Shown here: in pieces, positions 37,600 through 47,030 of the stretch
How the letters are laid out: the number at the start of each line of letters is the position of its first letter
How positions within the stretch are numbered: position 1 is the first letter of the stretch
NCBI GenBank assembly: GCA_965205965.1
Contig: CBDBHT010000007.1
Location: 1,302,001-1,366,000, forward strand
From: Bin55 sp965205965
GTDB taxonomy: Bacteria; Pseudomonadota; Gammaproteobacteria; Pseudomonadales; Azotimanducaceae
DNA length: 64,000 nucleotides
Direction of reading: 5' to 3'
Position numbers and translations under genes: made by a program
The notes under the pieces: generated by a model
The model's database searches: none
Told to the model about the DNA's origin: nothing
Seen by the model: only the letters and a program-made list of their open reading frames with translations

Positions 37600-38604
37600 T
37601 GCCATAGAGACCATTACTGAAACGTCATCTACTATGGATACTTCGCCAACACAGTCAGCAAAAATGAACCGCATATTCTCCAATAATAACCTGTTTGTTC
37701 ATAGAGATTCTTTGAGCCATGCTCTCCACAGATATTAAAAGGCAGTGTCGAAGGTAGACTATAAGATCTAATGACGCACCTAATCTCTTGGGCAACGACC
37801 TGAGTACATTGATCAAAGCGAGTTGAAAAATCTGCAACCATAACCATACCAATTGCTACCGCTTCTCCGTGTAAAAATTCTCCGAATAGAGATTCCCTTT
37901 CGATTACTATTGACCGGACGTATGCTCAAAGTTGCACGTTCCGACAAGGGATGCAAGTGTTACGGTCAATAATCACTCGGCAGTCTGCGCCGTAGCAACG
38001 GAGGGATGCTCTTTAGTAGGAAAGATCACCTAGAATACGTATTAATGAAGTATGAAATTTCTATTCCGAGTTGTTTACAAACTATCTATCCTAAAAAACG
38101 CATCCAAATTTTTCTACGGCGCAGGCTGTCGGGATGGTTGAAAGAATGCAACAGCCAGATGCTTTCCAAACGGGTGGTTGACGGCTGTCTTGTCGCCTGT
38201 TGACGCATCAACCTGCGCAAGAATGGTCGTCGCGTCGACACTTAAACGTGTTCATTCAACATTGATACGAGCCGTCACAAGTTCACAAGATTGCTCACGC
38301 CCCTCGGTACTTGGTGCAATGATTATTGTCGACCCATTACGTTTACTCAATCACAAATTGGTATATTTCCAGAGATTTGAATTTTTCGCCATCTCCACTT
38401 TCTAATGATGTCCGGGGGTGATGGCAGCATTCTTCCAACCTTACTTGGGTAGCGTTCACTGATCGCTCGGTTGATAACAAACGCTTACTGTTTCCCATTG
38501 GTCAAGCTAGCCCAAGCTAATGTATTCAACAAAGTACCGTGTGAAATACCAATGCTGTAGGAACAGCCATTAGGCGGATCAATAGCAAGATGACGCACTT
38601 TCAT
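37600..38604 (-). pseudogene. aroB: Decayed aroB (3-dehydroquinate synthase)
   Basis: The minus strand from ATG 38604 begins MKVRHLAIDPPN...YSIGI, as AroB does (MxxLxVdLgxRSYPIxIG). Further pieces in changing frames match the family in order: SLTNGKQ then AFVINRAISERY (nucleotide-binding strand), TTILAQVDASTGDKTAVNHP (the TTLLAQVDSSVGGKTGVNHP active-site block), EFLHGEAVAIGMVMVADFS (metal-ligand HGEAVAxGM block) and GEVSIVDDVSV near the end. Stops and shifts make it untranslatable. It would have made 3-dehydroquinate in the shikimate pathway. Confidence 0.85.
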
Positions 38605-38639
38605 AAGAACGTTCCGCGATATTACTCCGCGATTTCCCG

Positions 38640-39090
38640 TGCTAGTGTCCACACACTTGTGTTGTCTTCGAAGAATGGTTATCAGTAATTGGCTCGTAAA
38701 GTAACCTTCGCTTCCGGCCATTTCTCAAATGTTACTGTTGAGATCCGAATCACGTAATAAGGGACGCCTATCGCTAATCGTCTAAACAAGTTCGGGAACG
38801 GAATACGCAAGATACATTACGGACCCACGACTAATGAGATCTTTTCGATTGGGTCTGTGGAGCATTGCACCTCCGTCAGTGGACGGAAGGCATGATTCAT
38901 CTCTATCTGAGTTCCTGCCATCACTTGCTCATCTCGATTGGGGAACCTTGTCTTTCTTTCAATGTCAAATACCCGGCCGGTGTTCGTTCCTCCACTTCGT
39001 GGTCTGAGTTATAAAATTGATACGAAAGATCGTCAGCAATGCTCTTGCCACTGCCATCAATCTGATTAGAAGTAAGTTCACTCTGTACAT
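38640..39090 (-). pseudogene. aroK: Decayed aroK (shikimate kinase)
   Basis: Upstream of aroB, minus-strand pieces read DGSGKSIADDLSYQFYNSDHEVEERT, which match the P-loop and shikimate-binding start of AroK (GxxGSGKSTIGRxLAxxLxxxFxDSDxEIExR). After a shift follow GRVFDIERKTRFPNR (the DIFxxEGExxFRxRE block) and YLAYSVPELV with DRRPLLRDSDL (the lid and RPLL block). The broken gene lies in its normal place before aroB and is divergent from mrcA. The pil genes that often separate the two are absent. Confidence 0.7.
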
Positions 39091-39152
39091 GTGTATTTTC
39101 ACATGACCTCTGGTCAGGGCTTATGTAATAGATGTTGATTGATCTCTATTGA

Positions 39153-41690
39153 ATGCACATTCGTCACATGATGAAGATTTACTTCAATCGATCCTTTCTG
39201 AGTAAACATCGCTTATCGGTATTGTTTAGAAGCCGCGTTGTAAAGTTTTTGCTATGGCTATCCTTGGTTGGACTCAGTGGCTTACTTGTCCTTCTCGCAG
39301 GGATTTTCCTCTACTTAGATCCTCAGATTCCGTCCGCCGAGTCCTATCGTAACTATCATCATGAAATGCCTTTGCGAATATTTGCCGCGGATGGGGCTCT
39401 ACTCGCCGAGTTTGGCAATCGTAGACTGATCCCCATTCAGCTAGAGGAAGCTCCCGAAATTTACATCAAAGGGTTGGTCGCGACCGAAGATAAACGTTTC
39501 TACGACCACGGGGGCATCGACTGGTTATCGCTTGGCAACGATTTTATTGCTCTTTTTACAAATCCCGATGTTCGTAGAGGAGCATCCACGATAACGATGC
39601 AATTGCCAAGAAATGTCGCGGACCTATCCCGAGAACAGACTTTCATCCGCAAATTTAAAGAGATGTTGCTTGCACTTCAGATTGAGCGAACGCTGACAAA
39701 AGATGAGATTCTAGAGCTGTACATTAATATCGTACCGTTCGGGAAGCATGCCTATGGTGTACAGGCTGCAGCCTACACATATTACGGTAAGCCGGTTTCC
39801 GAATTAAGCATTGCTCAGCTGGCGATGCTTATTGGAATTTCAAAGCGCCCAGAGGCGGGCAACCCTGTTAACGGTCCTGAATGGGCACTCAATCGTCGCA
39901 ATTTGGTACTGCGTCGCATGCGCTGGAGCGACGTTATCGATAACGATACCTACGAACGGGAAGTTCAAAAACCAATTACTGCACAAGTGCATCGCCGCGA
40001 GCTGGACCTACATGCTCCATATCCTGCGGAATGGGTTCGTAGAGAGGTTTTCAGCTTGTTCGGAGACGAGATTTATACCGGTTGGTCAGTCCACACAACG
40101 GTCCACACAGATCTGCAAGCAACAGCCCAGAAAGCTCTTAAGGAGGGCTTGCATACGTATGACAATCGATATGGATATCGAGGTGTTGAAAAGCACTTGG
40201 TTGTGGAAACTGAAGCTGATCCAATCCAGTTAGGCAAGATAGCTTCGCGGTTCTCCCCCGTTGGATTTTTGCTACCTGCGGTTGTATCAAAAGTTGCGGA
40301 ACGATCTATTGAGGTGGTTGACGCGGAGTCGCAAATTCGTTCTATAAGTTGGGATGGCTTGAAATGGGCCCGACGATTTCGGGGCACAAATGTATATAGT
40401 CCGCCACCCAAACGAGCTGGCGATATTGTCAAAGTTGGAGATTTGGTACGTATTCGCGAAATTGATGGTGCGTGGCGTCTCTCCCAAATTCCAGACGTGC
40501 AAGGGGCTCTCGTCTCAATCTATCCGCGTACTGGAGCAATTCTTGCAATGGTTGGTGGTTACGATTTTTCGGTAAATCAATTCAATCATGTGACTCAAGC
40601 ACGCCGGCAACCGGGTTCCGGATTCAAGCCGTTCGTGTATTCCGCGGCCATCGCGGCAGGTCGGTCACCTGCGTCTATCTATCTAGATGCCCCAATAGTT
40701 TTCGATGATCCTTCGCTGGAACGGCCCTATCGGCCTCAGAACGACGGCGGCAGATTTAATGGGCCGACTCGTATGCGGGAAGCGTTATACCGATCAATCA
40801 ATCTGGTTTCGATACGCGTTATGAACGACGTAGGCGTGAAAGCAGTGAGAGGCCATGCTCAGAAATTTGGGTTTGACGACGGTGTGCTTCCAAGAACGGC
40901 TCAGCTTGCAATTGGTGGTGGAAAGATGGCCGTTTCACCGTTAGAAATGGCAAAAGCATATGCCGTATTCGCAAATCGTGGATTTGAAGTAGCACCGCAC
41001 CTTATCTCGCGCGTTGAAACGCGTCAAGGAAAGATCGTTTATCAACCAAGCTATTCGGTCGCATGCGATCCGTGTAATGACGTAGACCTGCATGCTCCCC
41101 AAGATCAACCCTCACCGTATCTGACTGCTGAGACGGATGTAGCGATTACTAACGGTACAGGTTCGGATAGCCAAAGATTGAATTCAAGTTCTACGGTCGT
41201 TCCAGCAACACGCGTTGTTGATGAACGTAACGTGTTTATAGTCGATTCAATGTTGAAGGACGTCATAAAACACGGCACGGGTCGAAAAGCAAACTCGCTT
41301 GGGCGAAGTGATATTGCAGGCAAGACTGGCACAACCGATCTCGCCGTGGATACTTGGTTTAATGGATATAACTCTGAAAACGTAACGGTCGTTTGGGTTG
41401 GGTTTAGCGACAACCGACCGCTTGGACAATTCGAAAGTGGTTCAACCCGAGCATTGTCGATTTGGATTAATTACATGGAAACCGCACTAGCGAACGTCGA
41501 CGAAGTTGTGCCAAAGATCCCTAACGGAGTAATTCGTGTCCGTATTAATCCCGAAACGGGTGCAACTGCGAGACCGGGGCAGTCAAATGCTATCTTCGAA
41601 TATTTCTTGGCGGAGAATGCTCCGGAAAAAACACTTGGACCCAACTCATCTACTGTTTCTCAGGTTGTCCATCCGGAAGATATCTTCTAA
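39153..41690 (+). CDS. mrcA: Penicillin-binding protein 1A
   Basis: A bifunctional class A PBP, 845 residues, that polymerises and cross-links peptidoglycan. One membrane helix (FLLWLSLVGLSGLLVLLAGIFLYL) anchors it. The glycosyltransferase (GT51) part carries the catalytic glutamate in ATEDKRFYDHGGID, and a second box RKFKEMLLALQIERTLTKDEILELYIN. The transpeptidase motifs are SGFK (SxxK) in QPGSGFKPFVYSA, SIN in LYRSINLVS and KTGTT in AGKTGTTDLAVDTWF. The ATG could also be 39168 or 39171 (MMK), which lies closer to the usual start. Divergent from the aroK remains. Confidence 0.94.
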   Translation: MHIRHMMKIYFNRSFLSKHRLSVLFRSRVVKFLLWLSLVGLSGLLVLLAGIFLYLDPQIPSAESYRNYHHEMPLRIFAADGALLAEFGNRRLIPIQLEEAPEIYIKGLVATEDKRFYDHGGIDWLSLGNDFIALFTNPDVRRGASTITMQLPRNVADLSREQTFIRKFKEMLLALQIERTLTKDEILELYINIVPFGKHAYGVQAAAYTYYGKPVSELSIAQLAMLIGISKRPEAGNPVNGPEWALNRRNLVLRRMRWSDVIDNDTYEREVQKPITAQVHRRELDLHAPYPAEWVRREVFSLFGDEIYTGWSVHTTVHTDLQATAQKALKEGLHTYDNRYGYRGVEKHLVVETEADPIQLGKIASRFSPVGFLLPAVVSKVAERSIEVVDAESQIRSISWDGLKWARRFRGTNVYSPPPKRAGDIVKVGDLVRIREIDGAWRLSQIPDVQGALVSIYPRTGAILAMVGGYDFSVNQFNHVTQARRQPGSGFKPFVYSAAIAAGRSPASIYLDAPIVFDDPSLERPYRPQNDGGRFNGPTRMREALYRSINLVSIRVMNDVGVKAVRGHAQKFGFDDGVLPRTAQLAIGGGKMAVSPLEMAKAYAVFANRGFEVAPHLISRVETRQGKIVYQPSYSVACDPCNDVDLHAPQDQPSPYLTAETDVAITNGTGSDSQRLNSSSTVVPATRVVDERNVFIVDSMLKDVIKHGTGRKANSLGRSDIAGKTGTTDLAVDTWFNGYNSENVTVVWVGFSDNRPLGQFESGSTRALSIWINYMETALANVDEVVPKIPNGVIRVRINPETGATARPGQSNAIFEYFLAENAPEKTLGPNSSTVSQVVHPEDIF

Positions 41691-41711
41691 TTCTCGTGAT
41701 GTTATTTACGA

Positions 41712-43103
41712 TTACTGCACAATTTTTACGTAATCTCCCGCTCGTGGTTCTCCGTTTGGATATCCACCGTTAATTAATCGTAACGTTTGCTCGGGATGTA
41801 CTCGTATATTGCTTCGCTGTGCTAACGACCGGTAGGAATCTTCCGGCTGTGCAACAATTACCTTGATACGGCGCGTGTGAATTTTCTCGATATCTTCCCT
41901 AGTCATACTTCGTATACCGAGTATGACTGACGCAAACCATTTTCGCAAAGCTTCTGGCTCACCGTCGACTACATCGCCGCGTAGTACGTAGACGTCGCGG
42001 CCGAAATAAACGAGCCCTAGTAGAGAAAGCTGTATGTCGCTTGTACCAGACGACAATTGCGCCGTATGAATGTATCGGCCATCGATAGTCGTTGTTTCGC
42101 TGGTTTCGATATCGCTTCGCTTTAAAACCTTCTCAATGAATTCTTCCGGTTTAGTGTTACTAGCATTTTGATGACGTACCACACTAATCCACGCTTCATC
42201 GCGTCCATTCGGAGCCTCTCCATACACGTGTCGCTGAGTACGGTTCACCATCCATTGATCGGGGAATTCGATAACTATTCGTAAAGAAGAGTTGTAGTAG
42301 CTTGTGCCGCTCACGATGCCGTCCGTTGCTTCATCTCCATAAGCGAGTCCATCCATGAGGTTCCAGAAATCACCGACCGGACCTCTAACTTTGGTTGGTA
42401 GCATAGACTGTGATACGGCTACAGCATCATGCAAGCGTTTATCATTTTTGGGGTGAGTAGAAAAAAGTCCGTGATAACTGGCGGGTTGCCCCATAGATTC
42501 CTTAGAGAACAGTTCTTGGTCCTTGAGAACTTCTACTGCTTCAATTACCGCATACGGGTTGTAACCGGCACGAGCGAGAATTTTTGCACCGATCGCATCC
42601 GCTTCAAGCTCCATTTCGCGCCCGTATCCAGAGACCAATGCCCGAGTGGCGTCACTGACTGCGACCATTAGTTCGTATCGACCAGTTAATGCCCAACCGG
42701 CAATCCCTGCAGTCTTTCCGAGCAAGTTTGTTGATCGTCGTCGGCTATGGTGGCCAGCTATTACGTGACCAATCTCGTGTCCAATAACTGCTACGAGTTG
42801 TCCCTCAGATTGTAGGTAAACTAACAAACCTCGATTAATGAATATGTACGCGTCGGCAGTTGCAAACGCATTGACAACGGGTATATCTAATATAGTAAAT
42901 GTAAATTTACGCTTGTTTTGCTTTTCGGTGAACTTCAACAAGCTCTGGCCAATATCGTCAACGTATTTTTGCCAACGCTCGTCAACGTATATGAGGTCAC
43001 TGTCGTAGAACTCATTGTACGCTTTTGCTCCCGGCCCCGCTGCCGACGTTGAAACGGCAAAAAACATGAGCGCAAGAGCAGCCATTCGCCGCAATTGATA
43101 CAT
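41712..43103 (-). CDS. M48-family periplasmic metalloprotease (BepA/LoiP-like)
   Basis: The 463-residue protein has a signal peptide (LALMFFAVSTSAA) and an M48 zinc protease domain: HEIGH in VIGHEIGHVIAGHH near residue 108 and the third ligand glutamate in MELEADAIGAKIL about 50 residues later. The C-terminus (SYRSLAQRSN...LRLINGGYPNGEPRAGDYVKIV) looks like a LysM-type motif. M48 proteins of this kind handle outer-membrane protein quality control. Converges on mrcA with 21 bases between stops. Confidence 0.85.
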   Translation of the reverse strand: MYQLRRMAALALMFFAVSTSAAGPGAKAYNEFYDSDLIYVDERWQKYVDDIGQSLLKFTEKQNKRKFTFTILDIPVVNAFATADAYIFINRGLLVYLQSEGQLVAVIGHEIGHVIAGHHSRRRSTNLLGKTAGIAGWALTGRYELMVAVSDATRALVSGYGREMELEADAIGAKILARAGYNPYAVIEAVEVLKDQELFSKESMGQPASYHGLFSTHPKNDKRLHDAVAVSQSMLPTKVRGPVGDFWNLMDGLAYGDEATDGIVSGTSYYNSSLRIVIEFPDQWMVNRTQRHVYGEAPNGRDEAWISVVRHQNASNTKPEEFIEKVLKRSDIETSETTTIDGRYIHTAQLSSGTSDIQLSLLGLVYFGRDVYVLRGDVVDGEPEALRKWFASVILGIRSMTREDIEKIHTRRIKVIVAQPEDSYRSLAQRSNIRVHPEQTLRLINGGYPNGEPRAGDYVKIVQ

Positions 43104-43178
43104 TTCAGTACTTCCTATTGCGTAAATATATATTGGTTGGGATACGTATTACGCTAAAAAGTGCCCAAGAATAAGTTA

Positions 43179-43289
43179 AGGGCACCTCTATTAAATCTAC
43201 AGGACCTCTATTACTATAAAAAATAATTCTTAAAAATCAATAAGTTATATGTAACAATTTGTCAAAACAGCAATAAATAAAGGGGCCCT
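43179..43289. repeat. AT-rich dispersed repeat family C, copy 2 (inverted)
   Basis: About 111 bp whose left end AGGGCACCTCTATTAA and right end AATAAATAAAGGGGCCCT form an imperfect inverted repeat. Read on the minus strand it matches the copy at 59161 (ATTTATTGCTGTTTTGAC is identical). Element B starts directly at its right end. Confidence 0.65.
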
Positions 43290-43510
43290 TAAGGCAGCAA
43301 TTCCCCGTATAGCCCGAACTCCGCTATTAGTCTGGACTTTCCGGATTGGGTTTCGCGATAATGGAGACAATATCGGTACTCGGAACCCGTCTCAATGCAC
43401 GACGAAATGCTGTGTGGAACGCCTGAAAACGCCGATGTCCTGTACCAAAACACAGAAAGACCGACACCAAGTCTAAATTAAAACTATACGGGGAATCGCT
43501 GCCCTTAAGG
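43286..43510. mobile_element. MITE-like element B with 9-bp target duplication
   Basis: A 207-bp element from 43295 to 43501. The ends CAGCAATTCCCCGTATAG and CTATACGGGGAATCGCTG form an 18-bp inverted repeat with one mismatch. It is flanked by the identical 9-mer CCCTTAAGG at 43286-43294 and 43502-43510. It is non-coding. The end sequence (CAGYAATTYCC) and 9-bp duplication are shared with MITE family A, so the same kind of transposase probably mobilises both. Confidence 0.8.
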
Positions 43511-43534
43511 TACTTCGACGGGTTTACTCTTCTC

Positions 43535-43747
43535 TTAAGGAGGAGTTGTCTTTCGGAATCGCCGATTGAATCTCTCGATACGCCCTCCCGTATCTACAAT
43601 CTTTTGCTGTCCGGTATAGAACGGGTGGCATGATGAGCAGATTTCAAGGTGAATGTCTTTGCCAAGCGTGGACCGCGTTTTGATGACGTTACCGCAGCTG
43701 CACGTAGCTGTTATTTCCTTATATTCTGGATGTATATCGGGTTTCAA
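43535..43747 (-). CDS. rpmE: 50S ribosomal protein L31 (zinc-binding form)
   Basis: The 70-residue protein has the four zinc cysteines of the C+ type of L31: CSC at 16-18 and CSSC at 37-40, with the family start MKPDIHPEY and the ending HPFYTGQQKIVDTGGRIERF. Zinc-bound L31 acts as a zinc store and can be exchanged for a C- form. In related genomes it is divergent from priA; here an 11-kb island separates the two. Confidence 0.95.
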   Translation of the reverse strand: MKPDIHPEYKEITATCSCGNVIKTRSTLGKDIHLEICSSCHPFYTGQQKIVDTGGRIERFNRRFRKTTPP

Positions 43748-43839
43748 TGGATTTAGCCTATCGATTGATTGATCTACATGGTGCGAAGTTTATGCAAATC
43801 GTAGCCAACAAACAACTCTAAACTCTAAAGGTTAGCAAC

Positions 43840-44725
43840 TAGTGTACTGTCCTACAAATAGATAGTATATTAATGTGGTATGACAGCTACCCAAGGATAA
43901 CATCATGCCCCGCCCCGCGACCCCGATCATCCTGGATGAACAACAGTGTGCCGATTTGCGCAGTTTGGCCTGCTCCCGCACCTTGCCCCATCGGTTGGTA
44001 CAACGCGCCCAGATCGTGCTCGGTTGCGCGGACGGGGAGCCGGGCACCGCCATCGCCGAACGGTTGCAACTGAACAAGAACACGGTGATGAAATGGCGCA
44101 AACGCTACGCGCAGTACGGGATCGAAGGACTGCACGATGAGCAGCGTCCAGGTCGCCCGCGAACGCACGACGACGATCGGGTGGCCGAGGTTATTAACAC
44201 GGCCTTGCAGTCGTTGCCCGCGCACCGCACGCACTGGAGCGTGCGGGCCATGGCGGCGCAAACGGGCGTGTCGAAAAGCACCGTCCAACGGTGGTTCGAC
44301 CTGTTCGGCGTGCAACCCGCATCGGCAACGCACGTTCAAGCTGTCCAACGACCCGTGCTTTGTCGAGAAGGTCCGCGACATTGTCGGCCTGTACCTCCAT
44401 CCGCCGGACAAGATCGTGGTGCTGTGTGTAGACGAAAAGACGCAGATACAAGCACTGGACCGCACCCAACCGATGCTGCCCATGGGCTTGGGCTACGCGC
44501 GCAAGGAATGACCCATGACTATGTGCGCCACGGCACGACGACCCTGTTTGCGGCACTCGACATCGTCACCGGCAAGGTCCGTAGCCCATGCAAACGTCGC
44601 CACCGGCACCAGGACTATCTGGCGTTCCTCCGCCACATCGACAAGGATGTCCCCGAGGACCTGGACATCCACCTGATCGTGGATAACTATGCAACGCACA
44701 AACATGCCACCGTCAAGGCGTGGTT
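43840..44725 (+). mobile_element. IS630-family element, type B, truncated
   Basis: The plus strand encodes an IS630-family transposase broken by two frameshifts and cut off at its 3' end. From ATG 43905 the N-terminal helix-turn-helix region reads through HRLVQRAQIVLGCADGEP and KNTVMKWRKRYAQYGIEGL to STVQRWFDLFGVQP. After a shift near 44325 follows the first catalytic Asp in VLCVDEKTQIQALDR, and after another near 44505 the second in IVDNYATHKH. The final glutamate is lost because an IS1380-type end begins at 44726. The element is GC-rich against its surroundings. It is not close to the IS630 copies at 53.6 and 57.0 kb. Confidence 0.75.
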
Positions 44726-44948
44726 AGCCCGGATTTCTCATAACCAAGTCGAAAATGATGTTTTTCACGGGATGCGTGGGGTACGGGGCATGGAATGTCG
44801 CGTCGCGAGTTCGAAAAGGCTTCGGAGGGCGGGCATGCGTGTGTTTCCCCGCCTTTTTGCGGACGGGACGGCGAATCGCTGAGCATCCGGGCGCGGGGAG
44901 GTCAGCGCGCTCCGCCGCCAGCGTCATGCACCCGGTTGCACCGGGCTT

Positions 44949-46460
44949 TTACGTTGGTGCCAGGCTGGCCCAGATCAAGCGGAAATCCTTCCAGTACGGG
45001 AAGGTGGACCCGAACGCCAGATGGATCCGCCGCGTGGACACCCTCACGCGCACCGGGATCTGGAACAGGCACTTGCGCAGCGTCGATGGACGGCTCCGGC
45101 GCAGGATGGCGGATACCGGAAGGTTCTCGAGCCGGTGCTTCATCATGCAATGAAGGGCATGGGCCAGTGCGCTCAGCCGGAGCCGGAGTGCGTTGACGTT
45201 CCAGAGGCTGCTGGAGCATCGGTCCAGGAACAGATCGTTCTTCTGTTCCTTGATCCAGTTTTCGGCCTCACCCCGGTCGCAGTACATCTCTTCGTAGACC
45301 GTTGGCGCGTCGGGCTTCTGGAGCGAGGTGACGACGAAGCGACTGTTGTACCGGGCTTCGCCGACCGTCGCACATGGGCCTTCCGCGCCGGCCTCCGGTC
45401 CGCCGTCGGCCTTGCCGGCCGGTTCCCCGTCCGCGTTGCCGACCGGTGGTCCCGGCAGCCATTCGGCCTTGGCGATCACGCGGCGTTCGCGGCTCCAGCT
45501 GTCGCGCGTGCGATAGTCGAAGATCTGGTAGCCGCGGACCGCTTGCTGCGCATAGTCCGGATCCCGCTTCAACCGGTCCCGCAGATCGTCCATCAACGGT
45601 TGGACCCGATCTTTCAGCCGATCATTGCGCGGCAGTCCCAGCACGTAATCCACGCCCCGCGCCTCGCACCACGTCATCAACTCGTCGCGGCAGTAGGCCC
45701 CGTCGGCGCGGATCAGGATCGGCACCTGCGGAAATCGCTTCCGCAGCCGGTCCACGAGCGGCGCGACCGTCTCCACCACGCCCGCCGCCACATCGCTGCT
45801 CGACGTGCGCAGTTCCGTCCGCACCGGCCAGCCGTTGCAGAACACCAGCCGCGGAAGGTAGCAGTATTCATGGTAGTACCCGTGATAGAACCGGTGCTCC
45901 TGCCGGCCGTGCAGTTCCACGTCCGTGGCATCGATGTCCAGCACCAGCCGCTTCGGCATCTGGCCCCGCTCGCCCCACACCAGGTACAGCTCCACGAGCA
46001 GCTCGTCGAGCGCATCGAAATCCACGGTGATCTGGCGCGCTTTCGCCGGGTCCCGCCCGTTCGCCGACAGCTCCATCCGGTTCAGCGTGCTTTTGCCGGC
46101 CAGCGGCTCGCAGTCCGAACGCGCACACTCCACACGCCCCATGGCCGTGGACAGAGCCCGGTCCCGCCGCAGCTCGTCGTGATCGTTCACATCTTCGTAG
46201 CCCAGCGCGAGACCCAAAATCCGCTGCCCCAGCAACGCCACTAGCGGATGCGCCACCTTGGACGGGTCCCGGTGATCCGTGAAACATGCCGAGGCGCGCT
46301 CGAACAGCTGGACCTGCTCGGCCAGCATCATCAGCAGTGCCGAGCCGCCGTTGGAACTCAGCTCGCCTCCACTGCAGTCCACCTCCATCCGCGCCGGACG
46401 GACCCCTTTCGCCATCCGACGCACCAACCGGTCCGCGCCGCGCTTTTGCTTGCTCTTCAT
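44949..46460 (-). CDS. IS1380-family transposase
   Basis: From ATG 46460 (MKSKQKRGADRL) the protein is 503 residues. The N-terminus carries VDCSGGELSSNGGSALL, the IS1380 GGxxxSxGG box. The DDE core is present: LVLDIDATDVELHG (first Asp), VPILIRADGAYCRDELMTWC (second Asp) and YCDRGEAENWIKEQKNDLF (the glutamate and the YxxRGxxExxIKExK signature). The frame continues upstream for 55 codons but those are low-complexity and lie outside family homology, so I reject the longer start. A short repetitive insert rich in AGKADGG and GEPAG lies near residue 340. It may be active. Confidence 0.85.
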   Translation of the reverse strand: MKSKQKRGADRLVRRMAKGVRPARMEVDCSGGELSSNGGSALLMMLAEQVQLFERASACFTDHRDPSKVAHPLVALLGQRILGLALGYEDVNDHDELRRDRALSTAMGRVECARSDCEPLAGKSTLNRMELSANGRDPAKARQITVDFDALDELLVELYLVWGERGQMPKRLVLDIDATDVELHGRQEHRFYHGYYHEYCYLPRLVFCNGWPVRTELRTSSSDVAAGVVETVAPLVDRLRKRFPQVPILIRADGAYCRDELMTWCEARGVDYVLGLPRNDRLKDRVQPLMDDLRDRLKRDPDYAQQAVRGYQIFDYRTRDSWSRERRVIAKAEWLPGPPVGNADGEPAGKADGGPEAGAEGPCATVGEARYNSRFVVTSLQKPDAPTVYEEMYCDRGEAENWIKEQKNDLFLDRCSSSLWNVNALRLRLSALAHALHCMMKHRLENLPVSAILRRSRPSTLRKCLFQIPVRVRVSTRRIHLAFGSTFPYWKDFRLIWASLAPT

Positions 46461-46499
46461 CCCGTACCCTCCTCCATCCGGCCCCATCGGCCGCGTTGC

Positions 46500-46882
46500 G
46501 CCCACCCTTCGGCCAGCGTGGCCGCATATCCCGGACGCCCCTTCCAGAACACCCACCGGAACATGCACAGTACGACCACCAGCGTGTTCAGCACGCGCCG
46601 CCGCCGCTGCCAGAGCCGGACCCAAGCATCCTCCGGGGCCAAGACGGCTGCCGGCGACCTGCAGGACCCCAATCGATCCCGACCCTTCGGCGTGAACCAG
46701 CCCAGATGACTACACAGGGTGGACGACAGGGTGGACGCCAACTCATGGCGGCTCAGTGCCGGAAACCGTGCCACCGTCTTCTGAAGGTCCACCATCCAAC
46801 GGCGGGTCAGCCGCGTGCCACCCAAGGTGGTCGACTTCACGTTCTCGATTCGGAAATCCATCACGTTGGTGCCAGAGACCAT
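46500..46882 (-). pseudogene. DUF4338/DruA-like N-terminal fragment
   Basis: The minus-strand product begins near 46882 and includes LTRRWMVDLQKTVARFPALS, then RHELASTLSSTLCSHLGWFTPKG and RDRLGSCRSPAAVL. This resembles the DUF4338 pattern of a first helical region followed by LcexLGWxxxxGxxxxxxCRxxLxxL, known from the Druantia protein DruA and from transposases that carry the same domain. The frame then runs into the IS1380 upstream region, so the C-terminus is missing. Given the place, I consider a transposase origin more likely than a defence gene. Confidence 0.4.
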
Positions 46883-47030
46883 CTAACCCAGCGTAGATTG
46901 CCATAACCCATGCCAAAACGTAAGTGTTTTTTGAAGAACCCCCAAAAAATCGAATATGTTTCCGTATATCAACCGGTTACACGACATCCTCAAAGACCGG
47001 GATCCCTTTCCGTTCATCCGCATGCCATCG

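Noticed and set aside
37632..38721. Several 60-80 codon frames upstream of the SPOR gene as independent small proteins
   Set aside because: Each coincides with a block of AroB or AroK, so they are pieces of pseudogenes.
45021..46244. A 407-codon open frame on the plus strand opposite the IS1380 transposase, rich in His, Arg and Pro
   Set aside because: It is a by-product of high GC content antisense to a real gene; no domain pattern is seen.
46461..46625. 55-codon upstream extension of the IS1380 transposase
   Set aside because: Low-complexity Gly/Ala/Arg sequence outside family homology; ATG 46460 gives the normal start.
46500..46882. A Druantia defence system
   Set aside because: Only an N-terminal DUF4338-like fragment is present, no other Druantia genes, and the context is transposon debris.
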